Assembly (NCBI GenBank): GCA_029378245.1
Contig: JARKIF010000023.1
Location: 558,001-622,000, forward strand
Reading direction: 5' to 3'
DNA: 64,000 nt
Origin: Roridomyces roridus
Taxonomy: Eukaryota; Basidiomycota; Agaricomycetes; Agaricales; Mycenaceae
Shown here: in pieces, positions 1 through 10,988 of the stretch
How positions within the stretch are numbered: position 1 is the first letter of the stretch
How the letters are laid out: each line of letters opens with the position of its first letter
The notes under the pieces: model-generated
The model's database searches: none
The model's input: only the letters and a program-made list of their open reading frames with translations
Told to the model about the DNA's origin: nothing
Made by a program: the position numbers and the translations under genes

Positions 1-3000
1 CATCAACACATGCGGTGTGGATGCCAGTGGGCGCCGGTCGTCCCACGACAACGGGTGTCTCGTGTACGCACTGCAGGCACACGCTCACCATCGACGTCGA
101 GCGGTGTCACGGGCCGTTGATACGTGGCAGCGATATAAGTGGGTATCAAGGCCAGCGGATCCTGGTTGATCTGCGGCATTCGGTGGAATAGGTTCAGTGG
201 GCGATGCCACTCGTACGTCCGGGTGTATTTATCTCTTGCTTTCGTCAGGCTGTTTTGATTATTTTCTTCAATGTTATTTGGGGAACTAGGATCTCCACCG
301 AGCGAACAAAAGTCAATCCCGATGAAAAAAAGCCTTGCGCGTCCGCCATGGCTAATGCTAGTGACCGCGACTCGATTGGAACGAAGACAACTTGAACAGG
401 TTGGTGTACTATCCGCGTCGAGGGCGTTGCTGCCTGTTTACCCCGTTGCTTCGGGCATTAAAAGCAGAGTTAACTGAGGTCAAAACAGCTTCTGGTTTCG
501 ATTTTCCATACGCGCTTGCTCGATTCGAACGAGCGAAACCTGAGATTCAGGTGTGTGCGCGTCGACCTCAGTGGAGCGAGTATCATTTCATGGTTGATGA
601 ACCACTCTCCTCGTTGCACCCTCCAACTAACTAGGGACTCCACATGGCGAACGCAAGTCAATTCAGCTGCTCCCTTCAATCAAAGGAAGATGAAGAAAAA
701 ATGGTTGGTTGCCCCATCACGAATTGGCCGCAAGTCGATTCGAACGAGTAAGACCTAGTTTGGTTTGTGCTAATCGCGCCCAGGACGTTGTTCCCTGTTC
801 CAAGGTGTTCTTCCATTCTCGGTTGGGCATTTCACGTTCAATTGCAGGCCAGGTCAAAAAAGTACAATCGCGCCGCCAACCCAGCCGTAGGACGCTGGCT
901 CGACTCGAACGAGCGCAACCTGAGGCCTGAGACTCAGGTGTGTGTGCGTCGAGCTCGCTACATGAATTGAATGACCCACTCCCTTAGTTGCCTAGTGCAC
1001 AGACTATCATGACCCACTCTCCTCGTTGCACCCTCCCACTAACCAGGGACTGGACATAGCGAGCGCAAAGAAGAAAAAAAAATCAGCTGCAACCTTCGAT
1101 CAAAAGCAGAACAAAAGAACGACGACATCAACAATTGGCCGCAACCCGATTCGAACGAGGAAATGGTGCGCAATGGAGTGTGCTAATCGCGCCGGGGGCG
1201 TTGGTCCCTGGCCTATCATCTCGGTGTTGATCGGAGCAATTGAAGTGAGGTTACCTAACTGTACGTCAGGTTTGAAAAAAGCTGGGATTCGGTCTTCCTC
1301 AATGAAACCGTCGAGGTGAAGCAAGTGCATGTTTGCCTTGATTCAGAGCGTGATATAATACTTTCGTTAATGGAATTGTGGAGCTTCGACTAACTAACTG
1401 GACACAATTCAGTGAACGCAAGTCAATCCAGCGGCATTCACCCATAAACAAGAAGAAAAAACCTCCCTTCCTTTTTCACTGGCCGCGACTCGATTCGAAC
1501 GAGTAAATGGTGCAGAGCTTGGTGCACTATTGGCGTCGATGTTGGTATGTATATTCTCATCTCGATTTTCGGGGCATTTGAAATCCATTTCAGTGCACGC
1601 CAGGTCAAAAAAGGGTAGGCAATGGGGGTCAGGGGCATGCCGCCGGCTCGAATCGAACGAGCGAATCCTGCATTGGGAGGCGGGGATGTATCAGGAAATG
1701 GGATTGTGGCAATTCCAACACGCATCCAATACTCAAGTCCGAGTCCTGGGCCAGATTGTAAGTACATGTCTGCCTTGGGAGTGTCATTATCTTCGCAAAT
1801 GAACTCCGACTCCAGTCAATCCAGCCGCATCCCACGCCAAAAATACAGTCCCCGTGGTTTTCCATTGGCCTCCATTCGAACAGGCTGTTCCTGCTTGAAT
1901 GTTTCGGTGCTAGTATCTGGGCGTGGCGTGCCGCCTCACATCGATCCCCAGTCATTCCATTCGCTGAGAAAAACTGACCGCCACTAGATTCGAACGAATG
2001 TATATTGCACAGGTTGGTGTGGACCGTTCGCGCCTCGGGCTCTGTGCTCTGTTTTTTCAATTTCTCGGCTCTGGTCGGCGCATTCCAGGTTCAACTGCAG
2101 GTCAGATCGAAAAAGGACCGAGGCCAAGCGCAGGAGGCTGGTCCGACTCGAACGAGCGAAACCTGTGAGGCTCAGGTGTGAATACATGACTTGAATGACC
2201 CACTACCAAGGTTGCACCAAATGCGGCAATCCCAACACATTGAGGTCCAGGCCCAGCCGGGTGGCAAGAGGGCTTTGTGCCCTGTGCATGTGCCTTATCT
2301 TCTTGCCGGTCGGGGCGTTCGAAATTCTAATTAGCTCGAGCTCAACTGCAGGCCAGGTCGAAAGAGGGTCTCGTTCTTTGTCATAAAGAACCCTGAGCTC
2401 GACTCCAACGCACACAGCTCGAGGACGATTGCACTCTCCGAGTAAATGCGGAATGGACATAGCGAACGCAGGTCAATCCAGCTGCATCCTTGACTCGAAG
2501 AAAAATAATGTCAATACGAATTGGCCGCAACTCGACTGGATTCGGACGAGTAAATATTGTAATAGTGAGTGCATCTCCTGGAGTCAAAAGCGTGATTATC
2601 TTGTGAACCAAGTAACCAACTGGACACAATTCAGTGAACGCCAGTCAATTCAGCGGCATTCCCGGATGAATAAGAAAAAACTCCCTCCTCTTTCCATGGG
2701 CCGCGACTCGATTCGAACGAGTAAATGCAGCATACTTGGGTTGGTGCACCATTCGCGTCAATGTTGTTTTCTCATCTCGGGACATTTGAAATCAGTTTCG
2801 CTGCACGCCAGGTCAAAAAGGCTAATCATTCAATCCTAAGCACAGGCCGCCGGTTCGCATCGAACGGTAGACCCGGGTAGTAAGTCCACGTGTGCCTTTA
2901 TTCCGAGTCAACGTGTGGATTCATACGGGTTATTTACTGAGCTTCGCCTCTAGTGAATCAAGTCAATAATTCCACGCCAAAAGAAACCCTGAATTGCAGT

Positions 3001-3330
3001 TCCTCCATTGGCCACGACTCGATTCGAACGAGTACATCCTGCACGGGCGCCGGTGTGTCCAAGACTCTGCTCCTTTTCGTCACGATGCTCTCTGTGCTGG
3101 AATTGGTCGGAGTCAGTCCAAGTGCACGGTAGACTGCCACATGACTCTGACTACTCCATCCGAGCTGTACGGGTGATTATCGATTATGAGGGTTTGGGAG
3201 TGGAGCTCCAAACACAACAGAAGGCCGCCTTAGAAAAGGTTCCTGGGGGGCCTGAGTAGCAAGTTGTCCCCGAAAAACAAAACAGTCAGGCCAAAGACAT
3301 AGAGACGCGTGCGCGAATCGAACGAGCAAT
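1..3330. repeat. Cluster of degenerate tRNA-like hairpin repeats
   Basis: No convincing gene is seen here. At least fourteen places carry a motif centred on ATTCGAACGAG or a close variant, near 518, 726, 896, 1137, 1481, 1641, 1977, 2141, 2698, 2845, 3009 and 3308. Read on the minus strand, the best copies form a perfect 5-bp stem with the loop TTCGAAT, the signature of a tRNA T-arm and internal promoter B box. Two types alternate. One follows GGCCGCGA on the plus strand and is trailed by a TGCA..TGCA hairpin. The other is trailed by CCTGAG..CTCAGG. Shared spacers (AGGTCAAAAAAG, ACACAATTCAGTGAACGC) recur, so larger units were duplicated. No copy folds into a full cloverleaf, so these are best read as tRNA-derived repeats. 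Confidence 0.55.
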
Positions 3331-3449
3331 GCATGTCTTGTTAAGCGTTTCGCCAGCAGAACTGCAGTTTGAGTTTAGTGGGTCCTGTTTCTTGAATCTT
3401 GACGCTGGGTTGGGTTGAGCTCAGAACCCACCACCGATGGTCCGATGAA

Positions 3450-3797
3450 TAGGGGAGGTCAGAGTGGACGAAACGAGGTCGGAACTCGATCGGAACTCGA
3501 TTCGATTCTGGGTCGAGTTTTGGTCGAGTTCCGAACGAGAATCGAAACTCGAGTTCCGAAAATTTGAGGTGTTCCTCCTCTCGAGGAGGAACTCGATTCG
3601 TAACTCGGTCGGAACTGGATCGTAACTCGGTTAATAGCCGAGAATCGACCAGAATCGATTCTGACAGTTCCGATTCGCGTCGAGGGCGGTCAAAGATCAA
3701 TTTCGATTATGGTCGATTATCCGTCGAAACTTGATCCAGTTCCGAAACGAGTTACGAACGAGTTCCGATGCTTTTTCGTTCACTCTGACCTCCCCTA
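3450..3797. mobile_element. MITE with 22-bp terminal inverted repeats
   Basis: The ends are inverted repeats. The left end begins GGGGAGGTCAGAGTG at 3452 and the right end is its complement ending at 3795. Pairing continues through ACGAAA with one mismatch. Both ends are flanked by TA, consistent with a two-base target duplication of Tc1/mariner type. The interior is a degenerate array of AACTCG/CGAGTT words with a 22-base palindrome around 3570-3600. It carries no coding capacity, so it would be a non-autonomous element. The superfamily is inferred from the TA flanks only. Confidence 0.7.
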
Positions 3798-4075
3798 TTC
3801 TTGAACTCAAACTGGATTCTTCAGATGGTGTCCCTGCTCAGGATATTGAGTAATGACTTTTCTATCTCGGAAAGATAACAAAAAGGGAGGACCTGTCCGA
3901 ATTGTGCTGTACTTGAATCGAACGAGCGACGCACAAGCTAAATGGCAATTTCTGGGCACTGGGCGGTGGTTCAGAGAGAATCAGAGTGCTTGGGTGCCCC
4001 CAGGTTCCTACATGTCAACTGACATTATGCCGCATCTTGAGACACCGAAATTCCTATTCGGATCTATTCAAAAAT

Positions 4076-4167
4076 TGCCGGGAAAATCGAGTGCATCCGG
4101 GAGTTGGGACAACCGGAAAACCGAAAAACCGGGATTCTGGTGATGGCGGTGTTTTGCCGTTCGGCAC
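4076..4167 (-). repeat. MITE-family fragment, copy 1
   Basis: This segment is the reverse complement of the segment at 5725-5822: both contain TGCCGA.CGGCA, ACCGCCATCACCAGAATCCC and CAACTCCCGGA. It shares the CAACTCCCG core with the longer inverted-repeat element at 4907-5099. No target duplication was resolved. Confidence 0.5.
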
Positions 4168-4199
4168 AAACACATCAGATCACTTACTTCTGACTCACT

Positions 4200-4906
4200 C
4201 GACGACACCAGGCCCGTTGTCTCAGCTTGCGCCCGCGCCTACCCACCCGACGCCCGACCTCTGTCTCCTGCCAGGCGCACGCGGCGCCCGTCGTCATCGT
4301 TGCACCGTGAAAACGGTCGGAGGCCTCCGTCGGATGACATCATCATCGAGGCGGCAATATTTCAAGACCCGCAAGCCCACGACAGCCATTGGAAGACTGG
4401 TGGAACCATTGCAGGGTTGAGGGAGGAGCTAGGGAGGATAGAGACAGTCATGGCGAGGCTCATCCGCGCTCGTGAGTGGCTCAATATCCTTCGCCCAAGC
4501 ACACCCACTCTACATCCAGGGTCCTCAACCTTTCGTGCATCACATTCCAAACCTCCCCGCCCCACAAGGCCTCCTTCACTTCCCCTTCACCTCCCTGACT
4601 CTGATTGACGTGGTGGCATGGCCCCGCCGTCGCGCTCTTCAAGGACACATCTGCCGCTTGCCCTCCTCAATGCTCATCCCGCCCTATCTGCTCCTCTTGG
4701 GTCCGACCAGCCCTGCCGAGCCCGCCCCCGCTTTGTCAAGTCGGCATCCTCAATCTGCAGCTCCCGCCGTTCGGCTGCTTGACCCCTCTCACAGTAGACA
4801 CAACGTACAATGTCACTCTACTTATTCTGAATGAATATTACATGGTATCAAGTATGGATTGGCCAAGAGAGCGAAGGAGTGAATGGGTGGGTGCCGAGAG
4901 GTGCAC
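4200..4906. other. No convincing gene
   Basis: Overlapping open frames exist on the plus strand, for example 4300-4608 and 4605-4913. None shows a recognisable domain or a credible exon structure. One stretch near 4420-4475 would code a short heptad-like helix and may be gene debris. Nothing else is claimed. Confidence 0.3.
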
Positions 4907-5099
4907 ATGTTAGCCGTGATGGCAGCCGCAGCGGCAGATCACTGCAGCACAGCCATCCGATCACCGGTTCCGCGGTTGTTCCAACTCCCGAATTTTGTGG
5001 GAAAATCACAAAGTTCGGGAGTTGAGATAACAGGACCACCGGATTTTTGATGGCTGTGCCGCGGTGATCTGCCGAAGCGGCTATCATCACGGCCAACAT
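4907..5099. mobile_element. MITE-like element with long inverted ends
   Basis: The left end reads ATGTTAGCCGTGATG and continues through CGGCAGATCAC to CACAGCCATC. The right end is its imperfect complement, finishing GGCCAACAT. The arms pair over roughly 65 bases with a few mismatches. The short interior contains an inverted pair of CAACTCCCGAA and TTCGGGAGTTG. Related fragments lie at 4076-4167 and 5725-5822. No clear target duplication was found, so the exact limits are uncertain. Confidence 0.6.
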
Positions 5100-5724
5100 C
5101 CCTGAGTACAATTCACGACTGCCCGTCCTTCTCAAGTAGCGTAGATAATATTACTGGAAGCCACACATAAGCCATATACAACGGTACATACATTAGGACG
5201 GTAGGGCCAGTGGCCCATGAAAAAAGCGGTACTCTACAGACTACGGGCGGCGTGCGGGAAGGTGGAGGATATGCGGTGTCGCAGGGCGTGCGAGGAGGAC
5301 GGTGTAAGGAGAGGAGTGTACCCAGGGAGCGGTGTGCGGCGGGATCATGATGGGCGTGCATGGGGCGGCGAGGTGACTGCCGAAGCGGGAAGTGACCATG
5401 AGAGGCTGGAAGGCGGGAAGAGGCGTGGGCCAGGTTCCGAGCACGAAGACTGGCAAAAAGGGCGAGGTCAGTTCACGAGGGAAGAAGGGCGCGCACCGTG
5501 CACGATCTCGAGACTCAGACCCATCGGCCCGGCTAATATGGGCGACGTGTGGCGTTTGCGTGGCATCAAGGGCGACAGCGGGGGCCTCACACGCGCAGGC
5601 GGTATTGGAGTACGGTAGACCAAGCTGGTAGGGTTATGCTGGGTGAGAGGTTGGAGGGCAGAGATAGGAGCAGAGACAGGAGCGTGATCATCGATCATTT
5701 GATGGATATGAATATATCGCTGAC
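5100..5724. other. No gene recognised
   Basis: GC-rich sequence with overlapping open frames on both strands (for example 5217-5618 plus, 5468-5809 minus) and no recognisable protein family, splice pattern or membrane segment that could be defended. Nothing further is seen. Confidence 0.3.
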
Positions 5725-5822
5725 ATGCCGATCGGCACATCACCGCCATCACCAGAATCCCGGTGGTCCTGTTATCCGGTGGTCCTGTTATCTCAACTCC
5801 CGGACGCACTCGGGAAAATCAG
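5725..5822 (+). repeat. MITE-family fragment, copy 3
   Basis: Homologous to the complement of 4076-4167 and sharing its CAACTCCCG core with 4907-5099. It contains a perfect tandem duplication of the 16-mer CCGGTGGTCCTGTTAT near 5758-5790. A coding role is unlikely. Confidence 0.5.
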
Positions 5823-6647
5823 GAAAATCCAACTGATATCGAAGATCGAACATCTGAGAGTGGGTCGTGCTGTGGTCACGATTCGACGCGAGCTTGAAAA
5901 ATCCACAGTAAGTGGTGAGTCTTAGTCGCAAGCTATCGCATCTTTGTTGGTGGACGGCCGCTGAACTCCGATGAAACCGGCGAAGATTGAAGATACGTCC
6001 GAGATGTTGCCGAGAAAATCAACTTCTGTCAACTTCGAAACATGATCGGAGGCTTTTCACACCTCCTTGAGTGGCATGCTCGGAGCCGAAGCGTATCTCT
6101 ACAGTGTTTCATCTTTAGCGGATTTCGTGGTGGATATATGTTTGGGATATTTGAATAGAAATGCTCACTGGCAAACTCACACGCGTGCTGAAGGATGGTA
6201 CATTGTGTGGTCCTTCAATTTTTTTTTTGCGCTCGAACGCGTCAGGGAGCGTCAGGCACTGATTCCGAGAATCCGGGAGAACATCAGCTATATGGGGAAT
6301 TATCGTGATTGATTCTTTCAAGGGTCCACGCACCCACGACGTCATCAGAAACTTGGCTTCTCAAGTTCTGCGAGGTCAGTTTCCCCTGCGAGCACCGATG
6401 CAGGGGGCTATAATCGATCCCATCAAGTATCCAACGACGAGGCTGAGTACCGGGAATTTGCAAAAGGTACGCGGCGCCGCCCGCTTGCGTATCGAGTTGT
6501 CCATCATCAATGATCAAGATCATCGCGTTGCTGGGTGGGCTGCTGTAAGGAGATCCTCTACCGCGTGGCGCTATGTACATACTTCCTCGCGCTCTCCTCC
6601 GCCTACCTAGTACCCACCATCTTCTCCCCCGACTCTAGTTCTGGGAC
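5823..6647. other. Intergenic, upstream of the GRGGAG-repeat gene
   Basis: Only short unrelated open frames are present. The last part, before the start codon at 6648, would be the promoter and leader of the downstream gene. No specific regulatory motif can be supported. Confidence 0.3.
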
Positions 6648-8051
6648 ATGGAGGACCACTCAGCCTTTGCATCGCCTTCGTATATTCCTGCTGGGTCCTC
6701 ATCCTCCAGCAAGTTCTCTGTGAATCGTTTCCTTTCGAGGACTTCCAGTGCGCCCAGCTCTTTACTTTGGGCTTCAAGCGATTTGTCTGACTGACTCGCT
6801 GGACAAACAGGTAGCGGTGGTGGCAGCAGCTCGCAGCACCGGTCCAACGACAGTATCTCCAGCAGCGCACCTGCCTCTGTGCGAGTCGTCGGACGTGGCG
6901 GAGTGGGCTCCCGACCCCGCGCTCTCCCCTCCTCCTCCTCCTCCCTTCCGACTGTCGTCTCAAGTCCAACACCCCCTCGCCGCGTAGTCGATCCCAGCCA
7001 TGTGGATACTGGCAGCACGCGTATCATGGGTCGTGGTGGAGCTGGCGCACGTCCGAGGTTACTCGAATCCAAGTCGACTGGGGATCTGGGTGCCGCTGCT
7101 GCTACGAGGCGTGTCGCACCGACTCCCGTACCACCACTCCCCACGACGTCCGCTCAGCAACCTGTCAAATTCCGCACGACGGGTCGCGGTGGAGCCGGCT
7201 CGCGGCAGCCGAAAGCCAAGCCTGTGATGGACGGCGCGACCAAGCCGATGGGGATCAAGTCGTTGTGGAAGGGTAAGGCGCGCGAGGAACCCGAGGCGAG
7301 AACGCACCATTCTGTGGAGCTGGATCACTTTGTTCTGGATGTTGGCACGGCTGGGACGTCGCTGATGCGGACGGATTCGGTCAATACTATCGTCAGCGAA
7401 ATTGCGTTCGCACCCCCGCCGCCTGGGCAGCTCACGCGTTCTGCTACCATCACTCATGGCCAGCGGTCTGCGGCGAGTGGCTTAACCTCGAAGCTAGCGC
7501 GGACGTTGGGTGTTTCTGACCCAGGTCTGTTCGGCTTTGACCGGCCGTCGAGGGCGATGCGTCGGGGTAGCATTTCCACCCTCTCCACCTTGGACTCCTC
7601 GTACCTCGACCTCACTCCCTCCTCGTCCTCACTGCCCACCGATTCGGACGCACGTTCGGATATCACGACCATCACCGCCGACGAGTATATCGTCCTCGAT
7701 ACCTCCGATACGCGGACCATCACCTCCTTCGTCTCCGAATCCTCCTCTGTAGGGAGCGGTGCCCACCTGCACGCGCATCCGAACTTCCGGTTTTCGACTG
7801 ACACCGTGCCCATATCGATCGAGGAGCCTTCGGCTTCGGCGGGGGAGTTGGAGCAATGGGATAGATCTGCGACGCCCACACCTCCCGCGTCTGTTCCTGG
7901 GGACGAGGAGAAGCAGTCGTCGTTCTTTGTCGTATCTCCCAAGTGGCAGAAGTTGGTGGTTAGGGACGAGCCTGTGCATGGGTGGTCGGGGCAGTGGAAT
8001 CGTGGGGATATGAACGATGTGATAAGTGGGTTGCGGGGCTTGAAATCGTAA
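6648..8051 (+). CDS. GRGGAG-repeat protein (DUF3602-like)
   Basis: Two exons, 6648-6747 and 6811-8051, joined across a 63-base intron with donor GTGCGC, acceptor ACAG and a CTGAC branch-like site. The join gives a protein of about 446 residues starting MEDHSAFASPSY. The N-terminal half carries three copies of a glycine-rich motif, GRGGVGSR, GRGGAGAR and GRGGAGSR, typical of the fungal DUF3602 family. The rest is serine/proline-rich and looks disordered. A more conserved C-terminal block contains FFVVSPKWQKL. No enzymatic residues are visible and the function is unknown. The open frame extends back only to a GTG at 6879 without the intron; the upstream exon with its proper ATG is preferred because the serine-rich sequence continues across it. 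Confidence 0.8.
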
Positions 8052-8181
8052 GCTACATTAAATGTTTTACTTAGAGATACTTAATTGAAAGCGAGTGTGG
8101 AGTTTGTGAGATGAGCGGGCGGCTGAGCGGGAGCGATCCGCGTCGTGCGGTAGAAAACTAAACCCCCTCTCTTCAACCATG

Positions 8182-8238
8182 GCCCGACCTCCACTCGAAC
8201 GAACTGGTGGCTAAGACGTCGTGGACGTTACGTCGGGC
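8182..8238 (-). ncRNA. tRNA-like pseudogene with perfect acceptor stem
   Basis: On the minus strand the 57-base segment begins GCCCGAC and ends GTCGGGC, a perfect 7-bp acceptor-type stem, followed by CA. Inside is a TTCGAGT T-loop-like sequence whose stem is broken, and a short ACGTC-CAC-GACGT hairpin where D and anticodon arms would be. It is too short for a functional cytosolic tRNA and is read as a tRNA-derived relic. Confidence 0.35.
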
Positions 8239-8471
8239 GAGGTGAGAATCCGTGACATGTCCACAGCAAGCAGTAGTGAACTGGGTAGATAGACAGACCA
8301 ACAGACGGATAACACCGCCCAAACCTCGGTAGCAGTGCGGCATCCAGTTGTGCTGAACTTCTTTCAAGATAACTCGCAGTGGAGCTCGCCTATTTTTCTC
8401 GTTCAATGAGAGAGAGAGAGATTTGATACAGATGATCTAGAAAAAGATTGTGCTAGATATGTAGAGCCCAC

Positions 8472-8547
8472 GGTCCAGAGCTCGATTCGAACGAGCCATC
8501 GACCCGTATTGACAGACGGGTGTATGTATTCTGAGTCGCCTCGGACC
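8472..8547 (-). ncRNA. tRNA-Asp(GTC)-like pseudogene
   Basis: Minus-strand length is 76 bases, normal for a tRNA. The ends GGTCCG and TGGACC pair with one G-U. The anticodon-like arm is CCCGT-CTGTCAAT-ACGGG, with GTC in the anticodon position as in fungal tRNA-Asp but an 8-base loop. The T-arm is perfect, GCTCG-TTCGAAT-CGAGC. The D-arm region cannot form a stem. The missing D-arm and oversized loop argue for a decayed tRNA-Asp copy. Confidence 0.45.
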
Positions 8548-9282
8548 CATACCAGTCCTCGGGTCGCGGCAAGGCCCAAATAGAATCGGGGTTGCTTGAT
8601 GGTCTAGGCGAGCCCGACAATGCAGTCCCGCGAAAAAGAAAAGAGAAAAGTTAAAACACAACTCGGGGATGGCCCGACCTCGATTCGAACGATCTGTTCG
8701 GGACATTCTGAGTCTGGCGTGGCGAGGCGAGACTCTGTCAGAGTTGCACACTACTGAACGTATTGAGCTGGCAAGTAGTTGCGACCAGCAGGCGAAACCT
8801 CGGTAAGTTAAGAGTAGGGCATCCTCCATGGAGCCGCGGACCACGAATACGGCAGATTCTGCGGGCGAATTGGAGATATCACAAAGGGTAATGGAACTCG
8901 GAGTGGAGGGGTCAAATTGCCTATTTCCTCGTCGAGAAAAGGAGAAAGGAAGCCATCATGATGCCTCTACTACGGTCCAGAGCTCGATGAACGAAAGAAC
9001 GAGCCATCGACCTGCAGACGGGTGTACTCACTTGCACGGATCATCGGGTTGCATTGATTCAAAACATGAATCGGGCTTGTGGTGCTTGTTGGTTGAAACC
9101 AAGCCGAAACGAGTCGAAAGAGGTAAACAGGGGTCTCGGATGTTTGGACTTTGATCCGGATATCTCCGACTCTTCTCTTCCACGGTCCACCATTGGTCCA
9201 CCACCATCTTCCCCAAATCTTCCCTTGATCTCCCCTTTGAACATGAACCGTTGCCCCTCTCCTTGAATTCGGCTCAAACGAC

Positions 9283-10267
9283 ATGCCCGACGATACCCTG
9301 CGTGTTATCATCGTCACGCTCCCGAACCCGATCCACACGAGAAGTAGCCCGGTGACTCGGAGGCCGTCCTGACCAATGACGGCAGCGAACGCTGCACCAC
9401 ACGTTGACGATGTTTGGAGACGGTATGATACTCCCTTGCAGGCTGGCTGAGTCTTGTGTGTTACAGTGTGTAGCCATGACTTTCTGTCCATTTTCGTCCC
9501 TGACGTTTTCAAGAATCAAAGCCGAATTCCGACTCCTCGCTTTGGGCTGTCCACGATCCCCTGGCATGACTTCCATTCCATTCTCCCACTCATACATCTG
9601 TCTCGATGTTCGTCGCGCTGTACGGTCCTCCAGGTACGCCTCACACTGTGCTCTGGACTGCTCTGGATTTGAAACGATCGCTCCCATCGTCGAGAGCAAC
9701 AAGGGTGCCTCACTTCGGACTGGTGGAGCTTTTCATCTTCGGCTTCCTCCCATCTCCGACGATATGAACTCCAGCATTAAAAACTCCCGTCAACTCGTGT
9801 AAAGGCCTCATTGTCGATCTCCCGGCGTGCCGATGGCCTTATACAATGAGTAAGTTTCGTAAGCATCCGAATAATCCGAATACGCCGCTGACGACGTCGC
9901 TTGCTAGGCGTTTCTCGGCGCTGATGGGTGTCCCTGGGCGCTTGGTACATAGGGTCCCGAAGTGATTATCTCGGGTCCTACTATGCCACAGTGTGCGCTG
10001 CTATATCTATTCCTCCAATCCTCTGGCTTTCCTACCCGACATAGATTGAAAACCGCCCTCATTCGGAGCCGGATGGGCCTGTCGGCTGCCTCGCATCTAT
10101 CGCCACTCCGCCGAGTCCTACATGAAACTTCCTTTGATCTTTATTCTGTATAGCATCAACCTCGGTATAGTCGCCGGCCTCTCCGCTGTCTCCCACCCGA
10201 TGTCAAACCCGCCTTTTTAAGGAGTGGCTTCAATGTAGATGCAATCGCCTTTCAGATACCCATTCCC
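9283..10267 (+). other. Possible upstream exons of the next membrane protein
   Basis: No single long frame is present. Short coding-like patches occur on the plus strand: a start at 9283 followed by PDDTLRVIIVTLPNP, and near 9608 the sequence GPPGTPHTVLWTALDLK. The second resembles the extracellular beta-rich domains of Agaricomycete single-pass proteins. They could be exons of the gene annotated from 10268, or the remains of one. No consistent splice chain could be built. Confidence 0.25.
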
Positions 10268-10988
10268 ATGTCCCTACTTTTTTTCTTCACCCTCGTTGTC
10301 TTTCGGATCGTGATTGTACAAGCCGACTCGGCTGACGTCGACGGCTCACCTGCGGGATCCGGCTCCTCCTTGGCGAAAGTCGGAATCATCATCGGATGTG
10401 AGTTTCCTACGTCTCCTCCGAGTTCATGTACTTATGCATCAAGCAGGTACGCTCCTGGGACTCGCACTCCTCGGGTTAGCCATCTATGGAATTGAGCGCC
10501 GGATCGCGCGCCGACGGGCGCAGAAGTGGGGTAATATACCCAAATTTGCGCCTCTCCATACGGATTTGGACGAGTTGGAGCGCGGGCGGTACGATGCCAG
10601 TGGCGACCCCAACTATGAATCCAAGTCTATTCTCCTCGCGGGTTCACCAAGCCCAAGCGCGTCTGTCTTTTCGTTCGAGGAGGACGAGGGACAGTATATC
10701 GAGTTTGATCCGTACGATGGGCACGAGTCTCGCACTCAAATCGGGGCTTTTTATCCCGAGACTCCGAGTCCGAGTCCGAGTCCCCGCCTGCCCGATAGTG
10801 CGCGGAATGGTGAGAAACTCGAGAGTCTGGGGAGCCCCGTCGACCTCCATGCGTTCAGTGCCTATCCTGCAACCCCGTTGAACTTGCATCTGGCGCCGCC
10901 ACGGAAAGGTTCGAAGGTTTCACGACAGGAGTCTGGGTCGTCTGCGGTGAGATGGCAGCCGTCATCTTACGAAGTCCTTCCATTCTGA
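10268..10988 (+). CDS. Single-pass membrane protein, function unknown
   Basis: Exons 10268-10397 and 10447-10988 join across a 49-base intron (GTGAGT..AGCAG) in phase 1. The join falls inside a hydrophobic helix, VGIIIGCTLLGLALLGLAIY, followed by the stop-transfer cluster ERRIARRR. The predicted protein is 223 residues: a short hydrophobic N-terminus that could be a signal peptide, a serine/glycine linker, the membrane helix and a long acidic, serine/proline-rich cytoplasmic tail. This is the common shape of fungal wall-sensor-like or mucin-like proteins, but no named domain is visible. The true N-terminus may lie upstream; the extracellular part seems unusually short. Confidence 0.55.

Larger units (their letters stand above)
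8052..9282. other. Gene-free stretch with tRNA-derived relics
   Basis: No gene is seen. The stretch contains the tRNA-like sequences listed separately at 8182 and 8472, and two weaker ones near 8665-8700 and 8972-9040. The last is a rearranged copy of the 8472 element, sharing CGGTCCAGAGCTCGAT and CAGACGGGTGTA. A short GA microsatellite lies at about 8407-8420. Confidence 0.5.

Noticed and set aside
518..3032. Functional tRNA genes
   Set aside because: T-arms are perfect but no copy has a D-arm, a matched acceptor stem and a 7-base anticodon loop together.
3480..3700. CRISPR-like array
   Set aside because: The repeats are degenerate, lack unique spacers of constant length, and lie inside an inverted-repeat element in a eukaryotic genome.
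7454..7942. Long minus-strand frame antisense to the GRGGAG-repeat gene
   Set aside because: It lies wholly opposite a well-supported coding exon and has no features of its own.
9274..9702. 142-residue minus-strand open frame
   Set aside because: No recognisable family. Patches on the opposite strand resemble exons of the neighbouring membrane protein, so this is probably a shadow.
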